Origin: Hymenobacter terricola
Lineage (GTDB): Bacteria > Bacteroidota > Bacteroidia > Cytophagales > Hymenobacteraceae
Length of the DNA: 64,000 bases
Assembly (NCBI RefSeq): GCF_017921975.2
Contig: NZ_JAGEMO020000007.1
Location: 248,001 to 312,000, forward strand
Direction of reading: 5' to 3'
Made by a program: the position numbers and the translations under genes. The notes beneath the pieces are model-generated. The model saw only the letters and a program-made list of their open reading frames with translations. It was not told the origin of the DNA and did not search any database. Shown here in pieces: positions 45,396 through 53,978 of this stretch (within the stretch, counting starts at the first letter, position 1; the number at the start of each line of letters is the position of its first letter).

Positions 45396-45449
45396 AAACT
45401 GTTCATTTGACTACAAGGCTGCTTTTCAGTGGGAAATAGCAAGCAGCTG

Positions 45450-45480
45450 TTTGCATTCTGCCGAAAAAACAGTACCTTTG
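45450..45480 (+). promoter_or_regulatory. ribosomal protein operon promoter
   Basis: TTTG (45450-45453) and TACCTTTG (45473-45480) are perfect -33 and -7 elements with 19 bp between, the best Bacteroidota promoter in the window. The leader before the rplM ATG is about 65 nt and could hold autoregulatory structure. Confidence 0.75.
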
Positions 45481-45552
45481 TGTCCGTTTTTCCCGAAGCC
45501 GTACTGGCTTCGAACTCTTTTTCAATAGTTTAGCATACCTTTTTTTCGACTC

Positions 45553-46005
45553 ATGGACCACCTGAGCTTCAAGACGACCCACGTCAGTAAGGCCAACGCC
45601 CAGAAGAGCTGGGTTATCGTAGACGCCAGCGTAGCCCCGTTGGGCCGCGTTTGCAGCCAGATTGCCAACATTCTGCGCGGTAAGCACAAGCCTTCGTTCA
45701 CCCCCAACGCGGATTGCGGCGACAACGTCATCGTTATCAACGCCGACAACCTGCGGGTAACGGGCAAAAAAATGACCGAGAAGGTCTACATCACGCACTC
45801 GGGCTACCCCGGCGGCCAGAAGCGTCGCACCGTGCGCGAGCAAATGGACCGCGACTCGACCCGCGTGATTGAGCACGCCGTGAAAGGCATGCTGCAAGGC
45901 AACAAACTCGGCTCGGCTCAGTACCGCAACCTGTACGTGTACGCCGGCACCGAGCATCCGCACGAGGCGCAGCAGCCCGTGGCAATCGAACTCAAAAACC
46001 TGTAA
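45553..46005 (+). CDS. rplM: 50S ribosomal protein L13
   Basis: Binds 23S rRNA early in large-subunit assembly. 150 residues with the L13 pattern: WVIVDASVAPLGRVCSQIANILRGKHKPSFTPNADCGDNVIVINA, VTGKKMTEKVYITHSGYPGG and HAVKGMLQGNKLGSAQYRNLYVYAGTEHPHEAQQP. First gene of the rplM-rpsI-rpsB run. Confidence 0.98.
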   Translation: MDHLSFKTTHVSKANAQKSWVIVDASVAPLGRVCSQIANILRGKHKPSFTPNADCGDNVIVINADNLRVTGKKMTEKVYITHSGYPGGQKRRTVREQMDRDSTRVIEHAVKGMLQGNKLGSAQYRNLYVYAGTEHPHEAQQPVAIELKNL

Positions 46006-46040
46006 GTCAACGACGGCTTACGCTTTTATTTTTTCACTAA

Positions 46041-46427
46041 ATGGCAATTACCAACACCTCTGGTAGAAGAAAAACCTCGGTGGCCCGCATTTACATGCAG
46101 GCCGGGCAAGGGATTATCACTATCAACGACCGGGACATGAAGGCGTATTTCAGCAACGAGTTGCTGGAAAACGTTGTGAACCAACCCCTGGCAATTCTTG
46201 AGCAAGTCGGCCAGTACGACATCAAGGTGAATGTGAAAGGCGGCGGCATCTCGGCTCAGGCCGAGGCTATCCGTCTGGCAATCACCAAAGCACTGGTTAG
46301 CGACAACGAGGAAACCCGTCCGGCTTTGAAGAAGGAAGGCTTTCTGACCCGCGACCCGCGCATGGTGGAACGCAAGAAATTCGGCAAGCGCAAGGCTCGT
46401 CGCTCGTTCCAGTTCTCGAAACGCTAA
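46041..46427 (+). CDS. rpsI: 30S ribosomal protein S9
   Basis: 128 residues: GRRKTSVARIYMQAGQGIITINDR at the start and the C-terminal LTRDPRMVERKKFGKRKARRSFQFSKR, whose last basic residues reach the decoding P site. Follows rplM by 35 bp, the conserved pairing. Confidence 0.98.
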   Translation: MAITNTSGRRKTSVARIYMQAGQGIITINDRDMKAYFSNELLENVVNQPLAILEQVGQYDIKVNVKGGGISAQAEAIRLAITKALVSDNEETRPALKKEGFLTRDPRMVERKKFGKRKARRSFQFSKR

Positions 46428-46431
46428 AACC

Positions 46432-46437
46432 AGGAGG
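46432..46437 (+). promoter_or_regulatory. Shine-Dalgarno site before rpsB
   Basis: AGGAGG 8 bp before the rpsB ATG. A strong Shine-Dalgarno site is unusual in Bacteroidota, where most genes here lack one. Confidence 0.6.
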
Positions 46438-46445
46438 ATTTTATC

Positions 46446-47213
46446 ATGGCTCAGACGACTTATAAAGACCTGCTCGACGCAGGTGCCCATTTTGGTCACC
46501 TCACCCGCAAGTGGGACCCCAAAATGGCGCCGTACATCTTCATGGAGAAGAACGGCATCCACATCATCGACCTCAACAAAACGCTGGTTTCGCTTGATTA
46601 CGCTGCCACTGCCATTCGCAACATTGCGAAGAGCGGCCGCAAAATCATGTTCGTAGCCACGAAGAAGCAGGCCCAGGAGATTGTGACCACCGAAGCCGAA
46701 CGCTTGAAGATGCCCTTCGTCACCGACCGGTGGCTGGGCGGCATGCTCACCAACTTCGCCACGGTGCGCAAGAGCCTGAAGAAAATGGCCACCATCGACA
46801 AGATGGTGAAAGAGAACACGGCTTACGCCGCACTCGCCAAGCGTGAAAAGCTGATGATGTCGCGTGAGCGCGCCAAGCTGGACCGCGTGCTGGGTGGCAT
46901 CGCCGACCTCGGCCGTCTGCCCGCTGCCCTGTTCATCGTGGACGTGAAGCGCGAGCACATCGCCGTGAAAGAAGCCCACAAACTGGGTATCCCGGTGTTT
47001 GCTATCTGCGACACGAACTCGAACCCCGAGCTGGTGCAGTTCCCGATTCCCGCCAACGACGATGCCTCGAAGTCGATTCAGCTCATCGTGGGCGTGATTG
47101 GCAAGGCCATCGAAGACGGCCTGTCGGAGCGCAAAGTTGACAAAGAAGACGCCGAGCGCAAGGAAGCCGATGAGGCTGCCATCGCCGAGAAAACGGCCGC
47201 TGACGAAGAATAG
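46446..47213 (+). CDS. rpsB: 30S ribosomal protein S2
   Basis: 255 residues: LLDAGAHFGHLTRKWDPKMAPYIFMEKNGIHIIDL, FVATKKQAQEIVTTEAERL, RWLGGMLTNFATVRKS and PIPANDDASKSIQLI, with an acidic C-terminal tail (KEDAERKEADEAAIAEKTAADEE) longer than in many bacteria, common in this phylum. In the operon after rpsI (18 bp). Confidence 0.98.
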   Translation: MAQTTYKDLLDAGAHFGHLTRKWDPKMAPYIFMEKNGIHIIDLNKTLVSLDYAATAIRNIAKSGRKIMFVATKKQAQEIVTTEAERLKMPFVTDRWLGGMLTNFATVRKSLKKMATIDKMVKENTAYAALAKREKLMMSRERAKLDRVLGGIADLGRLPAALFIVDVKREHIAVKEAHKLGIPVFAICDTNSNPELVQFPIPANDDASKSIQLIVGVIGKAIEDGLSERKVDKEDAERKEADEAAIAEKTAADEE

Positions 47214-47232
47214 TCCCTTCTTAGCTCTTTGA

Positions 47233-47280
47233 AAAAAGGGAACCTTCGAGTAGCTAGGCTCCGGAGGTTCCCTTTTTCTT
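47233..47280 (+). terminator. terminator between rpsB and tsf
   Basis: AAAAGGGAACCTTCG pairs with CCGGAGGTTCCCTTTT across a 13-nt loop, with T run. It lies between rpsB and tsf, so tsf may be partly separated from the ribosomal genes or transcribed by read-through. Confidence 0.8.
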
Positions 47281-47314
47281 TTATCTGAATTCCAACCCAA
47301 CAAAAACCTCTCTA

Positions 47315-48151
47315 ATGGCCGCTATTACCGCCGCAGACGTAAATAAGCTCCGCACCATGACCGGTGCGGGGATGATGGATTGCAAAAAAGCCCTGGTGGA
47401 AGCCGATGGCGACTTCGAAGCCGCCCGCGACATTCTCCGCAAGCACGGCCAGAAAATCGCGGACAAGCGCGCCGACAACGCCACTTCGGAAGGCGTGGTG
47501 CTGGTGAACGTGAGCGAAGACGGCACCAAAGGCAAACTGGTGGCCTTGGCTTGCGAAACCGAATCGGTAGCCAAAGTGGCTAACTTCCGCGAGCTGGCCC
47601 AGCAAATTCTGGACACGGCCGTGCGCATCGACGCCGGCACGAAAGAAGACATCCTAGCCGCCAAAGCTTCGGATGGCCTGACCGTGCAGGAGCACGTAAC
47701 CGACCTGATGGGCAAAATTGGGGAGAAGCTGGAAGTGACTTATGCTACGCTGACCGCGGAGAAAGTAGCTTCGTACATCCACTCCGACAGCAAGAAAGGT
47801 GTGCTCGTAGGCCTGAAGAACGTAGGCGGTGCCGACACAGCCGAAGTGGGCCGCGACGTAGCCATGCAAATCGTGGCCATGAAGCCCATTGCCGTCGACA
47901 AAGACGGGGTGGATGCCACCATTGCGGAGCGCGAAATTGAAGTGGGCAAAGAGCAGGCGCGAGCCGAAGGCAAGCCCGAAGCTATGCTGGAAAAAATTGC
48001 CCTCGGCAAACTCAACAAGTTCTACAAAGACAACACTCTGCTGAACCAGGAGTTCGTGAAAGACAACTCGAAGACCATCGCCCAGCTGCTCGACAGCAAG
48101 TCGAAAGGCCTAACGGTGTCGGACTTCAAGCGCGTGGCTATCGGCGCTTAA
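47315..48151 (+). CDS. tsf: elongation factor Ts
   Basis: Guanine nucleotide exchange factor for EF-Tu. 278 residues with the EF-Ts signatures KLRTMTGAGMMDCKKALVEADGDFEAA and EGVVLVNVSEDGTKGKLVALACETESVAK, and VGREQ-like dimerisation parts. Classical neighbour of rpsB. Confidence 0.98.
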   Translation: MAAITAADVNKLRTMTGAGMMDCKKALVEADGDFEAARDILRKHGQKIADKRADNATSEGVVLVNVSEDGTKGKLVALACETESVAKVANFRELAQQILDTAVRIDAGTKEDILAAKASDGLTVQEHVTDLMGKIGEKLEVTYATLTAEKVASYIHSDSKKGVLVGLKNVGGADTAEVGRDVAMQIVAMKPIAVDKDGVDATIAEREIEVGKEQARAEGKPEAMLEKIALGKLNKFYKDNTLLNQEFVKDNSKTIAQLLDSKSKGLTVSDFKRVAIGA

Positions 48152-48173
48152 TTGCCGTTTATAGCTAAATTGG

Positions 48174-48212
48174 AAGCCCCGCTGGCATTATGCCGGCGGG
48201 GCTTTTTTTACG
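48174..48212. terminator. terminator after tsf
   Basis: AAGCCCCGCTGGCA / TGCCGGCGGGGCTT stem with T run, abutting the stop of the convergent DUF6624 gene. Confidence 0.85.
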
Positions 48213-48837
48213 GTATCTGCGGTTTGGGCTTGTTCATTTGCCTAGTCACCTCAGTCATCATGTTCAGGTAATCTTGTAGCGGTTCCATCCCAATAGCAGC
48301 ACGGCGTTTGTCTACATTTTTGGGGTCGCGTAACGATACGGGAACGGCCGTAATGCTCATATCTTTTCCTTTGTATACTAATTGAGTCCCATATTCTTCA
48401 GCCTGTCCTGAATTAATTGCTACGCGGTCGATGAGGTAAGCGTATTTTACAGGGGAGGCATTTTTCTTTTTTACCTCAGGTAGCATCAGCTTAAGTATTT
48501 GGCGCTGAAAATCCAGATGGGCATCCGCATGCTGTACGAGCAAACAAAAGTTATCAGCGCTTTTTTCGCCCACTTGCTTAAAGCCGGGGTACCCGTATTG
48601 TTTGATTATCTTTTCTAGAATAGGCTGATGACGCGCGAAATTGGTCTTTTCTACATCCACTAAATTTCGTCCTGCGCTATCTGCCTTTTGATGAAACATT
48701 TGCTGCATTGGCCATTGGTCGACAAAAGCCAGGCTGTCGATGGTTTTGCTTAGGGCGGGATGTAACACGGGCTTGGGTTGCGCCGATGCGGACAATGCGT
48801 AGACGCTGAAGACCAGAACTGCGAGATTTTTTTTCAT
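48208..48837 (-). CDS. DUF6624 domain secreted protein
   Basis: 209 residues: signal peptide (KKNLAVLVFSVYALSASA), then the DUF6624 pattern HPALSKTIDSLAFVDQWPMQ, LEKIIKQYGYPGFKQVGEKSADNFCLLVQHADAHLDFQRQILKLM and a C-terminal helix PLQDYLNMMTEV. The His/Asp in QHADAH is the likely metal or active site. Role unknown; periplasmic or surface. The gene is clearly AT-richer than its neighbours, a sign of recent transfer, right beside the tsf operon. Confidence 0.8.
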   Translation of the reverse strand: MKKNLAVLVFSVYALSASAQPKPVLHPALSKTIDSLAFVDQWPMQQMFHQKADSAGRNLVDVEKTNFARHQPILEKIIKQYGYPGFKQVGEKSADNFCLLVQHADAHLDFQRQILKLMLPEVKKKNASPVKYAYLIDRVAINSGQAEEYGTQLVYKGKDMSITAVPVSLRDPKNVDKRRAAIGMEPLQDYLNMMTEVTRQMNKPKPQIP

Positions 48838-48897
48838 CGGGAAAGTTTTTGGTGTGCTTCCTCAATGGCGGGCGGAAGCAAACTTGTATCGGCAAGT

Positions 48898-49992
48898 TTA
48901 CCGGTTTATTCGTTGCCAGGCCCGCACCCGTGCCTTGGCGTTCTCGCGGATGTTCATGTAGAACAGGCCATAATCGGCGATGTGGAAGGAGTGGCGCAAC
49001 TCAGGGCGGCCGGGGAGCAGGAAGCGCGGGTAGCCGCCGGGCTTGGGCGGGGTTATCCAGAGCAGGCCCTGGTGGACTTTGGCATCGGTTACCTGCGGGT
49101 CGATGCGCTTGAAATCCTGACTGACGCCGCCGCGGTTGAGGGCGGCGGGGGCGAGCAGGGTGTCGAGCGTCCAGGTGAGGGGATTGGTGACGGCGAAGGG
49201 ACGGAAGGGCGCGTAGTCGTTGCCGGTGGCAACGGTGTTGTAGGTAATGAAGCAGCCAGTGGCGAGGGAATCGGCGCAGGGACTGATGGTCTGGTACTCG
49301 TTGGGCTTCACCTTGAAGCCGATGAGGTAGGCGGCCACGAGCTGGCGGCGCAGTTTGCGGTCGTTGTCGAAAAACTCGTGGAGGAGGCGGGTGGCGTGGG
49401 CGGTGCCCTGGCTGTGGCCGGCGATGATGATGGGCCGGCCCTGGTTGTAGTGAGCGAGGTAGTATTGGAAGGCGGTGCGGACGTCGGCGTAGGCGAGGTC
49501 GAGGGCGGCCTGGCCGTTGGTAGTTTCTTCGTCGAAGAAGGAATAGAGGGTGGCCTGGCGGTAGCGCGGGGCGTAGATGCGGCCGGCGGCATTGAAGGCG
49601 CTGGCTTGATGGCGGATGGTGCTTTTGTCGGTGTAGCGGTTCAGCTTTTCCTTGCTGAGGTCGGCGTTCCAGGCTTTGCGCCAGTAGTAGGTAGTGGGGT
49701 GAATGAAGAAAACGTCGGCGGCGGCGGTGGCTTGCTCGTCGTGGAGGCCGGAGTTTTTGGGGACAAGGTCGGCAGAATCGAGCCGGGTGGGCAGGGCGGC
49801 CCAGAGGCTATCCTGGGCATAATCGGGGCCGGGCGCAGAACTATAGGCCACGAAATCGTGACGGGGCTTGAGGAGGTTGAGGCAGCTGGTGAGGGAAAGC
49901 AAGAGTGTTACTAACCAGACGGATAACCTCACCCCCCAACCCCCTCTCCAAAAGAGAGGGGGAGCCGGATGCACTTTTTCGGAGTTGCTCAT
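48898..49992 (-). CDS. DUF3089 alpha/beta-hydrolase-like lipoprotein
   Basis: 364 residues: after an odd N-terminus comes a lipoprotein signal (RLSVWLVTLLLSLTSC), then the DUF3089 hydrolase fold with DVFFIHPTTYYWRKAWNADL, the nucleophile elbow IIAGHSQGTAHATRLL and a late PLTWTLD and GLLWITPP. The first 20 residues after the ATG include PPLFWRGGWGV, encoded by a GC-rich dispersed repeat (49928-49966). An alternative GTG at 49932 would start directly at the lipoprotein signal. I keep the ATG at 49992 because it lies 5 bp after the upstream stop. Substrate unknown. Confidence 0.75.
   Translation of the reverse strand: MSNSEKVHPAPPLFWRGGWGVRLSVWLVTLLLSLTSCLNLLKPRHDFVAYSSAPGPDYAQDSLWAALPTRLDSADLVPKNSGLHDEQATAAADVFFIHPTTYYWRKAWNADLSKEKLNRYTDKSTIRHQASAFNAAGRIYAPRYRQATLYSFFDEETTNGQAALDLAYADVRTAFQYYLAHYNQGRPIIIAGHSQGTAHATRLLHEFFDNDRKLRRQLVAAYLIGFKVKPNEYQTISPCADSLATGCFITYNTVATGNDYAPFRPFAVTNPLTWTLDTLLAPAALNRGGVSQDFKRIDPQVTDAKVHQGLLWITPPKPGGYPRFLLPGRPELRHSFHIADYGLFYMNIRENAKARVRAWQRINR
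49928..49966. repeat. GC-rich dispersed repeat (CTCACCCCCCAACC...) within DUF3089 gene
   Basis: CTCACCCCCCAACCCCCTCTCC on the plus strand with a nearby GAGAGGGGG forms a short hairpin. The wording is a common interspersed repeat of GC-rich Bacteroidota and cyanobacteria; here it encodes PPLFWRGGWGV at the start of the lipoprotein gene. Confidence 0.65.
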
Positions 49993-49997
49993 GCTGC

Positions 49998-51014
49998 TTA
50001 AGCTTCTCTTGAAACTGAGGGCCACGATTTCAACTCGCGGGGGCTTCCGTCGGGGTTGTAGAGCAAGCTCAGCGGCTCGGCGGGGTTGGTTACTACGTCG
50101 GCGAGGGTGATATGCCAGCGCTGCCACATCTCGGCCAGGGCCTGGGTGTAGGCGCTGTTTTCCCAGGGGTTGAAGATGGCGCCGGTGACGTCATCGATAA
50201 GGGCATCGAATACTAATTTGGTATCGCCGGGGCGCGGGTGGCGCGGGTAAAGGTCGGGCACGACGTGCAGCAGATGAGCGGCGTAGTACACACGGGCCTT
50301 AAACTCGGCAATCTGGACGGGGTGCAGGGGGCGCTGGGCATCGGCGTACACCTTGCGCATGGCCTGGCCCACAAGGCCGATGTCGACCAGACAGGCAACC
50401 AGCACGGATTTGTCGAGCTTAATGCTGAAAACGAGCGTGTTCAGGTCGTCGTCGTATTCGAAAGGCGTAACATCCTCGGTGGGGTCGGCTTCGAGGACGA
50501 ACACGGAGCCGGGCACGAAATCGGCGTACTCGGTGGGCACGCGCAGGCCTTGCAGCAGCTGGAAAAATGCCTGGAAGCGGCGGACCAAAGCCGCGTTCTC
50601 AGCCAGCGGATACTTGGGTTTTATCAGCGGCTCGAACTCGTTCAGCAGCTCGGTGATAAAGATGCCGTAGAACATTTTGCCCATCCAGAGGAACAGCGTG
50701 TCGTCGCCGAGGGCGCGGAGGGCAGCGGGGCCTTGCAAGGCCGCGGCCTCTACCCTACTCTCCAACTCCTGAATACGCTGGCGGGCAGCGGGGCTGGCGG
50801 GCAGGCGAAGGTCGCGGATGAGGACGGTGCGCTGGTCGAGCAGGTGAATGGGGCGGTCGGCGATGCCGTAGCGGGCTTGCAGCCAGTCGGCGAACACGGG
50901 CACGGTATCGTCGGGGCCCACGGGCTGGCCGCTGAGGAAGCAGGTATCGGGGCCGAACCGCATGCCGTCGAACGGGTCGTAGGGAATGAGGTCGGCGGGG
51001 GTGAGCTGGGGCAT
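49998..51014 (-). CDS. hypothetical protein (338 aa)
   Basis: 338 residues, soluble, with FGPDTCFLSGQPV near the start (a single Cys in a glycine turn), a long acidic helix region (ALRALGDDTLFLWMGKMFYGIFITELLNEFEPLI), and VFEYDDDLNTLVFSIKL-type strands. No family recognised. The stop lies 5 bp before the DUF3089 gene ATG (TAAGCAGCATG), suggesting translational coupling. Function unknown. Confidence 0.75.
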   Translation of the reverse strand: MPQLTPADLIPYDPFDGMRFGPDTCFLSGQPVGPDDTVPVFADWLQARYGIADRPIHLLDQRTVLIRDLRLPASPAARQRIQELESRVEAAALQGPAALRALGDDTLFLWMGKMFYGIFITELLNEFEPLIKPKYPLAENAALVRRFQAFFQLLQGLRVPTEYADFVPGSVFVLEADPTEDVTPFEYDDDLNTLVFSIKLDKSVLVACLVDIGLVGQAMRKVYADAQRPLHPVQIAEFKARVYYAAHLLHVVPDLYPRHPRPGDTKLVFDALIDDVTGAIFNPWENSAYTQALAEMWQRWHITLADVVTNPAEPLSLLYNPDGSPRELKSWPSVSREA

Positions 51015-51023
51015 AAAAAAGCA

Positions 51024-51112
51024 GTAGCGCGAGCGTTGTTGTTCGCGTCGCCACGCGCTGGCCGGGATTGGCCCTGGCAGCGCGGGGACGCGAACTACAA
51101 AGTTCGCGCTAC
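51024..51112. repeat. family F palindrome (GTAGCGCGA...)
   Basis: Left arm GTAGCGCGAGCGTTGTTGTT and right arm ending GAACTACAAAGTTCGCGCTAC pair imperfectly over about 35 nt. It fills the gap upstream of the 338-residue gene. Confidence 0.75.
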
Positions 51113-51149
51113 AATGGTTACGGAAGATGCGGAGCCGAAGCGGTGGGGA

Positions 51150-51551
51150 TTACCGCGACAGCGTATTGCCCGCTTTGATGAGCAATTTGCTCAGGTTCAC
51201 GAGCGGGGCGCTGTAGTCGCCGCCGGCTTCTTCGGCTACTTTGGCGGTTTCGGCCCCGAGGCTGGCGAGAATTTCAGCGATGTCGTGGGCGGGCGTTTTG
51301 GCATCGGCGAGCAAGGTGCTGAGTTGGCCGAGCTCCTGCTTGATTTTGGCCAGGCCCGGACGTTCCGACGCGGCGAGAACGGCCGTCCACCGCTCAATTT
51401 CGGTAATGCCCTGGGGGCCGGAATTGGTGGGCGTGCTGGCGGTGAGAAAGGTGAGCGTATCGTCGAGAAGGGCGGTATTTTGCTGGTCGCTCACGGCCAT
51501 GGGCACTTCGGGAGTGGCGGGCGTTTGCGGAGTATTAGCAGTGGAATCCAT
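51150..51551 (-). CDS. hypothetical helical protein (133 aa)
   Basis: 133 residues, acidic and helix-rich: after an S/T/P-rich lead (MDSTANTPQTPATPEVP), LLDDTLTFLTASTP, ERWTAVLAASERPGLAKIKQELGQLSTLLADAKTPAHDIAEILASLGAETAKVAEEAG and a tail NLSKLLIKAG. No family recognised. ATG at 51551 chosen over 51593 (poor upstream codons). Confidence 0.65.
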   Translation of the reverse strand: MDSTANTPQTPATPEVPMAVSDQQNTALLDDTLTFLTASTPTNSGPQGITEIERWTAVLAASERPGLAKIKQELGQLSTLLADAKTPAHDIAEILASLGAETAKVAEEAGGDYSAPLVNLSKLLIKAGNTLSR

Positions 51552-51717
51552 GGGAATGCGAAAAAAAGAAAGATGCAAAATGGCTATACTCACGCCGGCC
51601 CCAAAAAGTTAGTCCGGCTATTTTCAGACCGGAAGATACGGCCGCGCCATCAGCGGGCGGGTTACCTTTTTGGCCTTAGTTGATTAAGGGCACATCTCAC
51701 CTAACTTAATTGAACCC

Positions 51718-52149
51718 ATGAAAATCTCCGTTAAAGCCTTGTTTGTTGCCGCCGCCGTAGCCCTGACCGCCACCGCCTGCGAGCAAACCAAAACCACCAC
51801 CGAAACCTCGACCACGCCCGAAGGCACCACCGCCACCGTGACCACGGACAGCAGCGCTACCACTGCCGCCGAGGCTGGTGCCGCCGCCGGTGCCGCCGTT
51901 GACAACGCCTCGGCCAACATGAAAGAGGGCGCTAAGGACGCTGGTGCCAAAATGGACGCCAAGATGGAAGAAGCCGGCGCCAAAATGGACGCCGCCGGGG
52001 CTAAAATGGACGCCAAAATGGATGCCGCCGGGGCTAAGATGGATGCTAAAATGAACGCCGCCGGGGCCAAAATGGACGCCATGGGTGCTGCCGCTGCCAA
52101 GTCGGCCGCGCAAACCAAAGAGAACATGAAAGAAGCCGCCAAGAAGTAA
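51718..52149 (+). CDS. lipoprotein with AGAKMDA repeats
   Basis: 143 residues: lipobox near AVALTATAC (Cys21), a Thr/Ser/Glu-rich stretch, then a helical repeat region (about 66-130) in which AGAKMDA recurs five times, separated by KMEE/KMDA-type insets, so periods of 7 and 11 residues alternate as in apolipoprotein-like or LEA-like amphipathic helices. Likely a lipid-anchored envelope protein; function unknown. Terminator downstream. Confidence 0.8.
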   Translation: MKISVKALFVAAAVALTATACEQTKTTTETSTTPEGTTATVTTDSSATTAAEAGAAAGAAVDNASANMKEGAKDAGAKMDAKMEEAGAKMDAAGAKMDAKMDAAGAKMDAKMNAAGAKMDAMGAAAAKSAAQTKENMKEAAKK

Positions 52150-52168
52150 TTCAGCCGGTTTCATTGCT

Positions 52169-52207
52169 AAAAAGGCCCGTGTGCAGCTGCACACGGGCCT
52201 TTTTTGA
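52169..52207 (+). terminator. intrinsic terminator
   Basis: AAAAAGGCCCGTGTGC / GCACACGGGCCTTTTT stem with T run, 20 bp after the lipoprotein stop, facing the 3' end of the next, convergent gene. Confidence 0.9.
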
Positions 52208-52209
52208 GT

Positions 52210-53784
52210 TTATTCGGTGGTGGTGTAGGCGTGGGCCAGCTCCAGCAGCACGTCGTAGTACGGGCGGCCCAGCACGCGGGCACGCAGCCAAGCGTAGAAG
52301 CTCACCACCTGCAAATCTTCGCGCTCCTGGGTGAGGAAGGCGGGGACGTGGGCCACGCGGGCCATAAACTCAGGCTGGCGGGCCGCGGCCGGGTCCTCAA
52401 TCACCTCGCCCACCAGGGCCAGGAACACGAGCACCGCGTAGTACGGGCCGCCCACGGGCACAGCCTCGATGGCGTCGGCGGCGTTGGCGGGCACGGCGGG
52501 AAACTGCTCGCGCAGCACGCGCTCGGTGGCGCGGAGGCGGCTGAGGGCCAGCTCGGTATTGCCCAGCTCGGCCTGGATGAGGGTTTCGCCGATGTTGCGG
52601 TTCAGCATCCACTCCAGGCCCAGGTGCTGTTCCAGCCAGTGGTCGGTGCGGGCGAGGCCGAGCAGGGCCTGGTTGGCTTTGGCAATTTTGCCTTCGGCGA
52701 AGTAGTGAAACGTGAGCTGGAAACGGGCCGTGAGGTCGTCGGCGAGGGCGAGGGGTTTGGGGCCGTGCAGCGCTTTTTCGAGCAGGCAAATGCTTTCGGC
52801 GTTGCGGCGCAGGAAGGCGTAGTTGGCCGCCAGCAAAAACGTGAAGCGCGGCTCGAACTCGCCGAATTGGCGGGCCGGGCCGGCATTCATAATGGCGTGG
52901 CCTTTTTCCAGATACGCCACCGACTCGGCAAAGCGGCGCGAGCGGTAGAGCGCATGGGCCAGCATGTAGAGCAGCCGCAGCTGGTGCCCGCGCTGGGCCG
53001 GCGCGAAGCCGTGGCGGCGCTCCATCAGCTTGTAGCACCGCTCGATAAAGGCCGCGAAGGTGGTGAAATCGCGGCGTATCAGCATGGCGCTGCGGGCAAT
53101 GGACATGAGCCGGCTCAGGAGCGAGGGCGAGCGGGCGAAGGCTTCCTGCAGGTCGTACTCGGTCAGAATATTTTGCAGAATGGCATCGACGGGCACGGCG
53201 GCCCGGCCGCGCACGCGGGTTTCGCGCAGGCGCTGGCGCAGCAGGCTGTCGGCAATGTTGGCGCGCTCCTCTTCGCCGGCGGCCTTCTTGTTGAGGCGGT
53301 AGCGGGCAATTATTTCGTCGAGGGGCACGGCGTGGGGCGAGTCGGCGTGCTGAATCTGGAGGTTGTACACGGCATTCAGCGGCTCGTACTGCTCGTTTTC
53401 GCGGGCCAGCTTTTCGGCTTTGCGCAGCGTGTTCCAGGCCAGGCGCGGAATGCCGGCCTCGAACAGGTACTGGGCTAGGGTAAGCTGGCCGCGCACTGTG
53501 GCCGCGGCCGTGGTGTCGAGCTGGCGCTGGCGCAGCAGCAAGTAGTCGGTGAGATGGCGCATGAGGCGCTTGCGCAGCGCGTAGTAAGCCACGGGGTTGG
53601 CCTCGTCGGGGTAGAGCCTGGCGACGAGCTGCTCCGGCTTCAGCTCTTTGGCCTGCACCAGCAACTCGTAGAGGTGCGAGTCGAGGCGGCCGGTGGCCTT
53701 GCGGCGCTGCCGCTGGATGAACCGGCCGAAGTCGCGCCGGTCGTCGGGGCTGAGGGTAAGCAGGGTCGTGCGAAGGTCGTCCAT
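52210..53784 (-). CDS. TPR-like helical protein
   Basis: 524 residues, almost all helical and soluble, with helical hairpins of about 34-residue period (for example LAWNTLRKAEKLARENEQYEPLNAVYNLQIQHA, and SVAYLEKGHAIMNAGPARQFGEFEPRFTFLLAANYAFLRRNAESICLLEKAL), like tetratricopeptide repeats. No enzyme motif. A DNA- or protein-scaffold role is possible; similar long TPR-like proteins occur in this genus. Divergent from the secreted protein gene at 53979. Confidence 0.75.
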   Translation of the reverse strand: MDDLRTTLLTLSPDDRRDFGRFIQRQRRKATGRLDSHLYELLVQAKELKPEQLVARLYPDEANPVAYYALRKRLMRHLTDYLLLRQRQLDTTAAATVRGQLTLAQYLFEAGIPRLAWNTLRKAEKLARENEQYEPLNAVYNLQIQHADSPHAVPLDEIIARYRLNKKAAGEEERANIADSLLRQRLRETRVRGRAAVPVDAILQNILTEYDLQEAFARSPSLLSRLMSIARSAMLIRRDFTTFAAFIERCYKLMERRHGFAPAQRGHQLRLLYMLAHALYRSRRFAESVAYLEKGHAIMNAGPARQFGEFEPRFTFLLAANYAFLRRNAESICLLEKALHGPKPLALADDLTARFQLTFHYFAEGKIAKANQALLGLARTDHWLEQHLGLEWMLNRNIGETLIQAELGNTELALSRLRATERVLREQFPAVPANAADAIEAVPVGGPYYAVLVFLALVGEVIEDPAAARQPEFMARVAHVPAFLTQEREDLQVVSFYAWLRARVLGRPYYDVLLELAHAYTTTE

Positions 53785-53978
53785 AACGGGGCGGAGCGGC
53801 GAGGCCTATTGAATATCAATTTTAATATCCTTTATTTTCTGTATTCAATTCTGAAAATCAGGCAATTGGCAGCAATAAACCTTGTTGACAAAGGTCGAAT
53901 AATCTGCAAAGTACAGTTGAAAAACGGTTCCGGCCCGCATCATCTTTGGTCAGAAATTCACCCTTAGCCCCCTGACCC

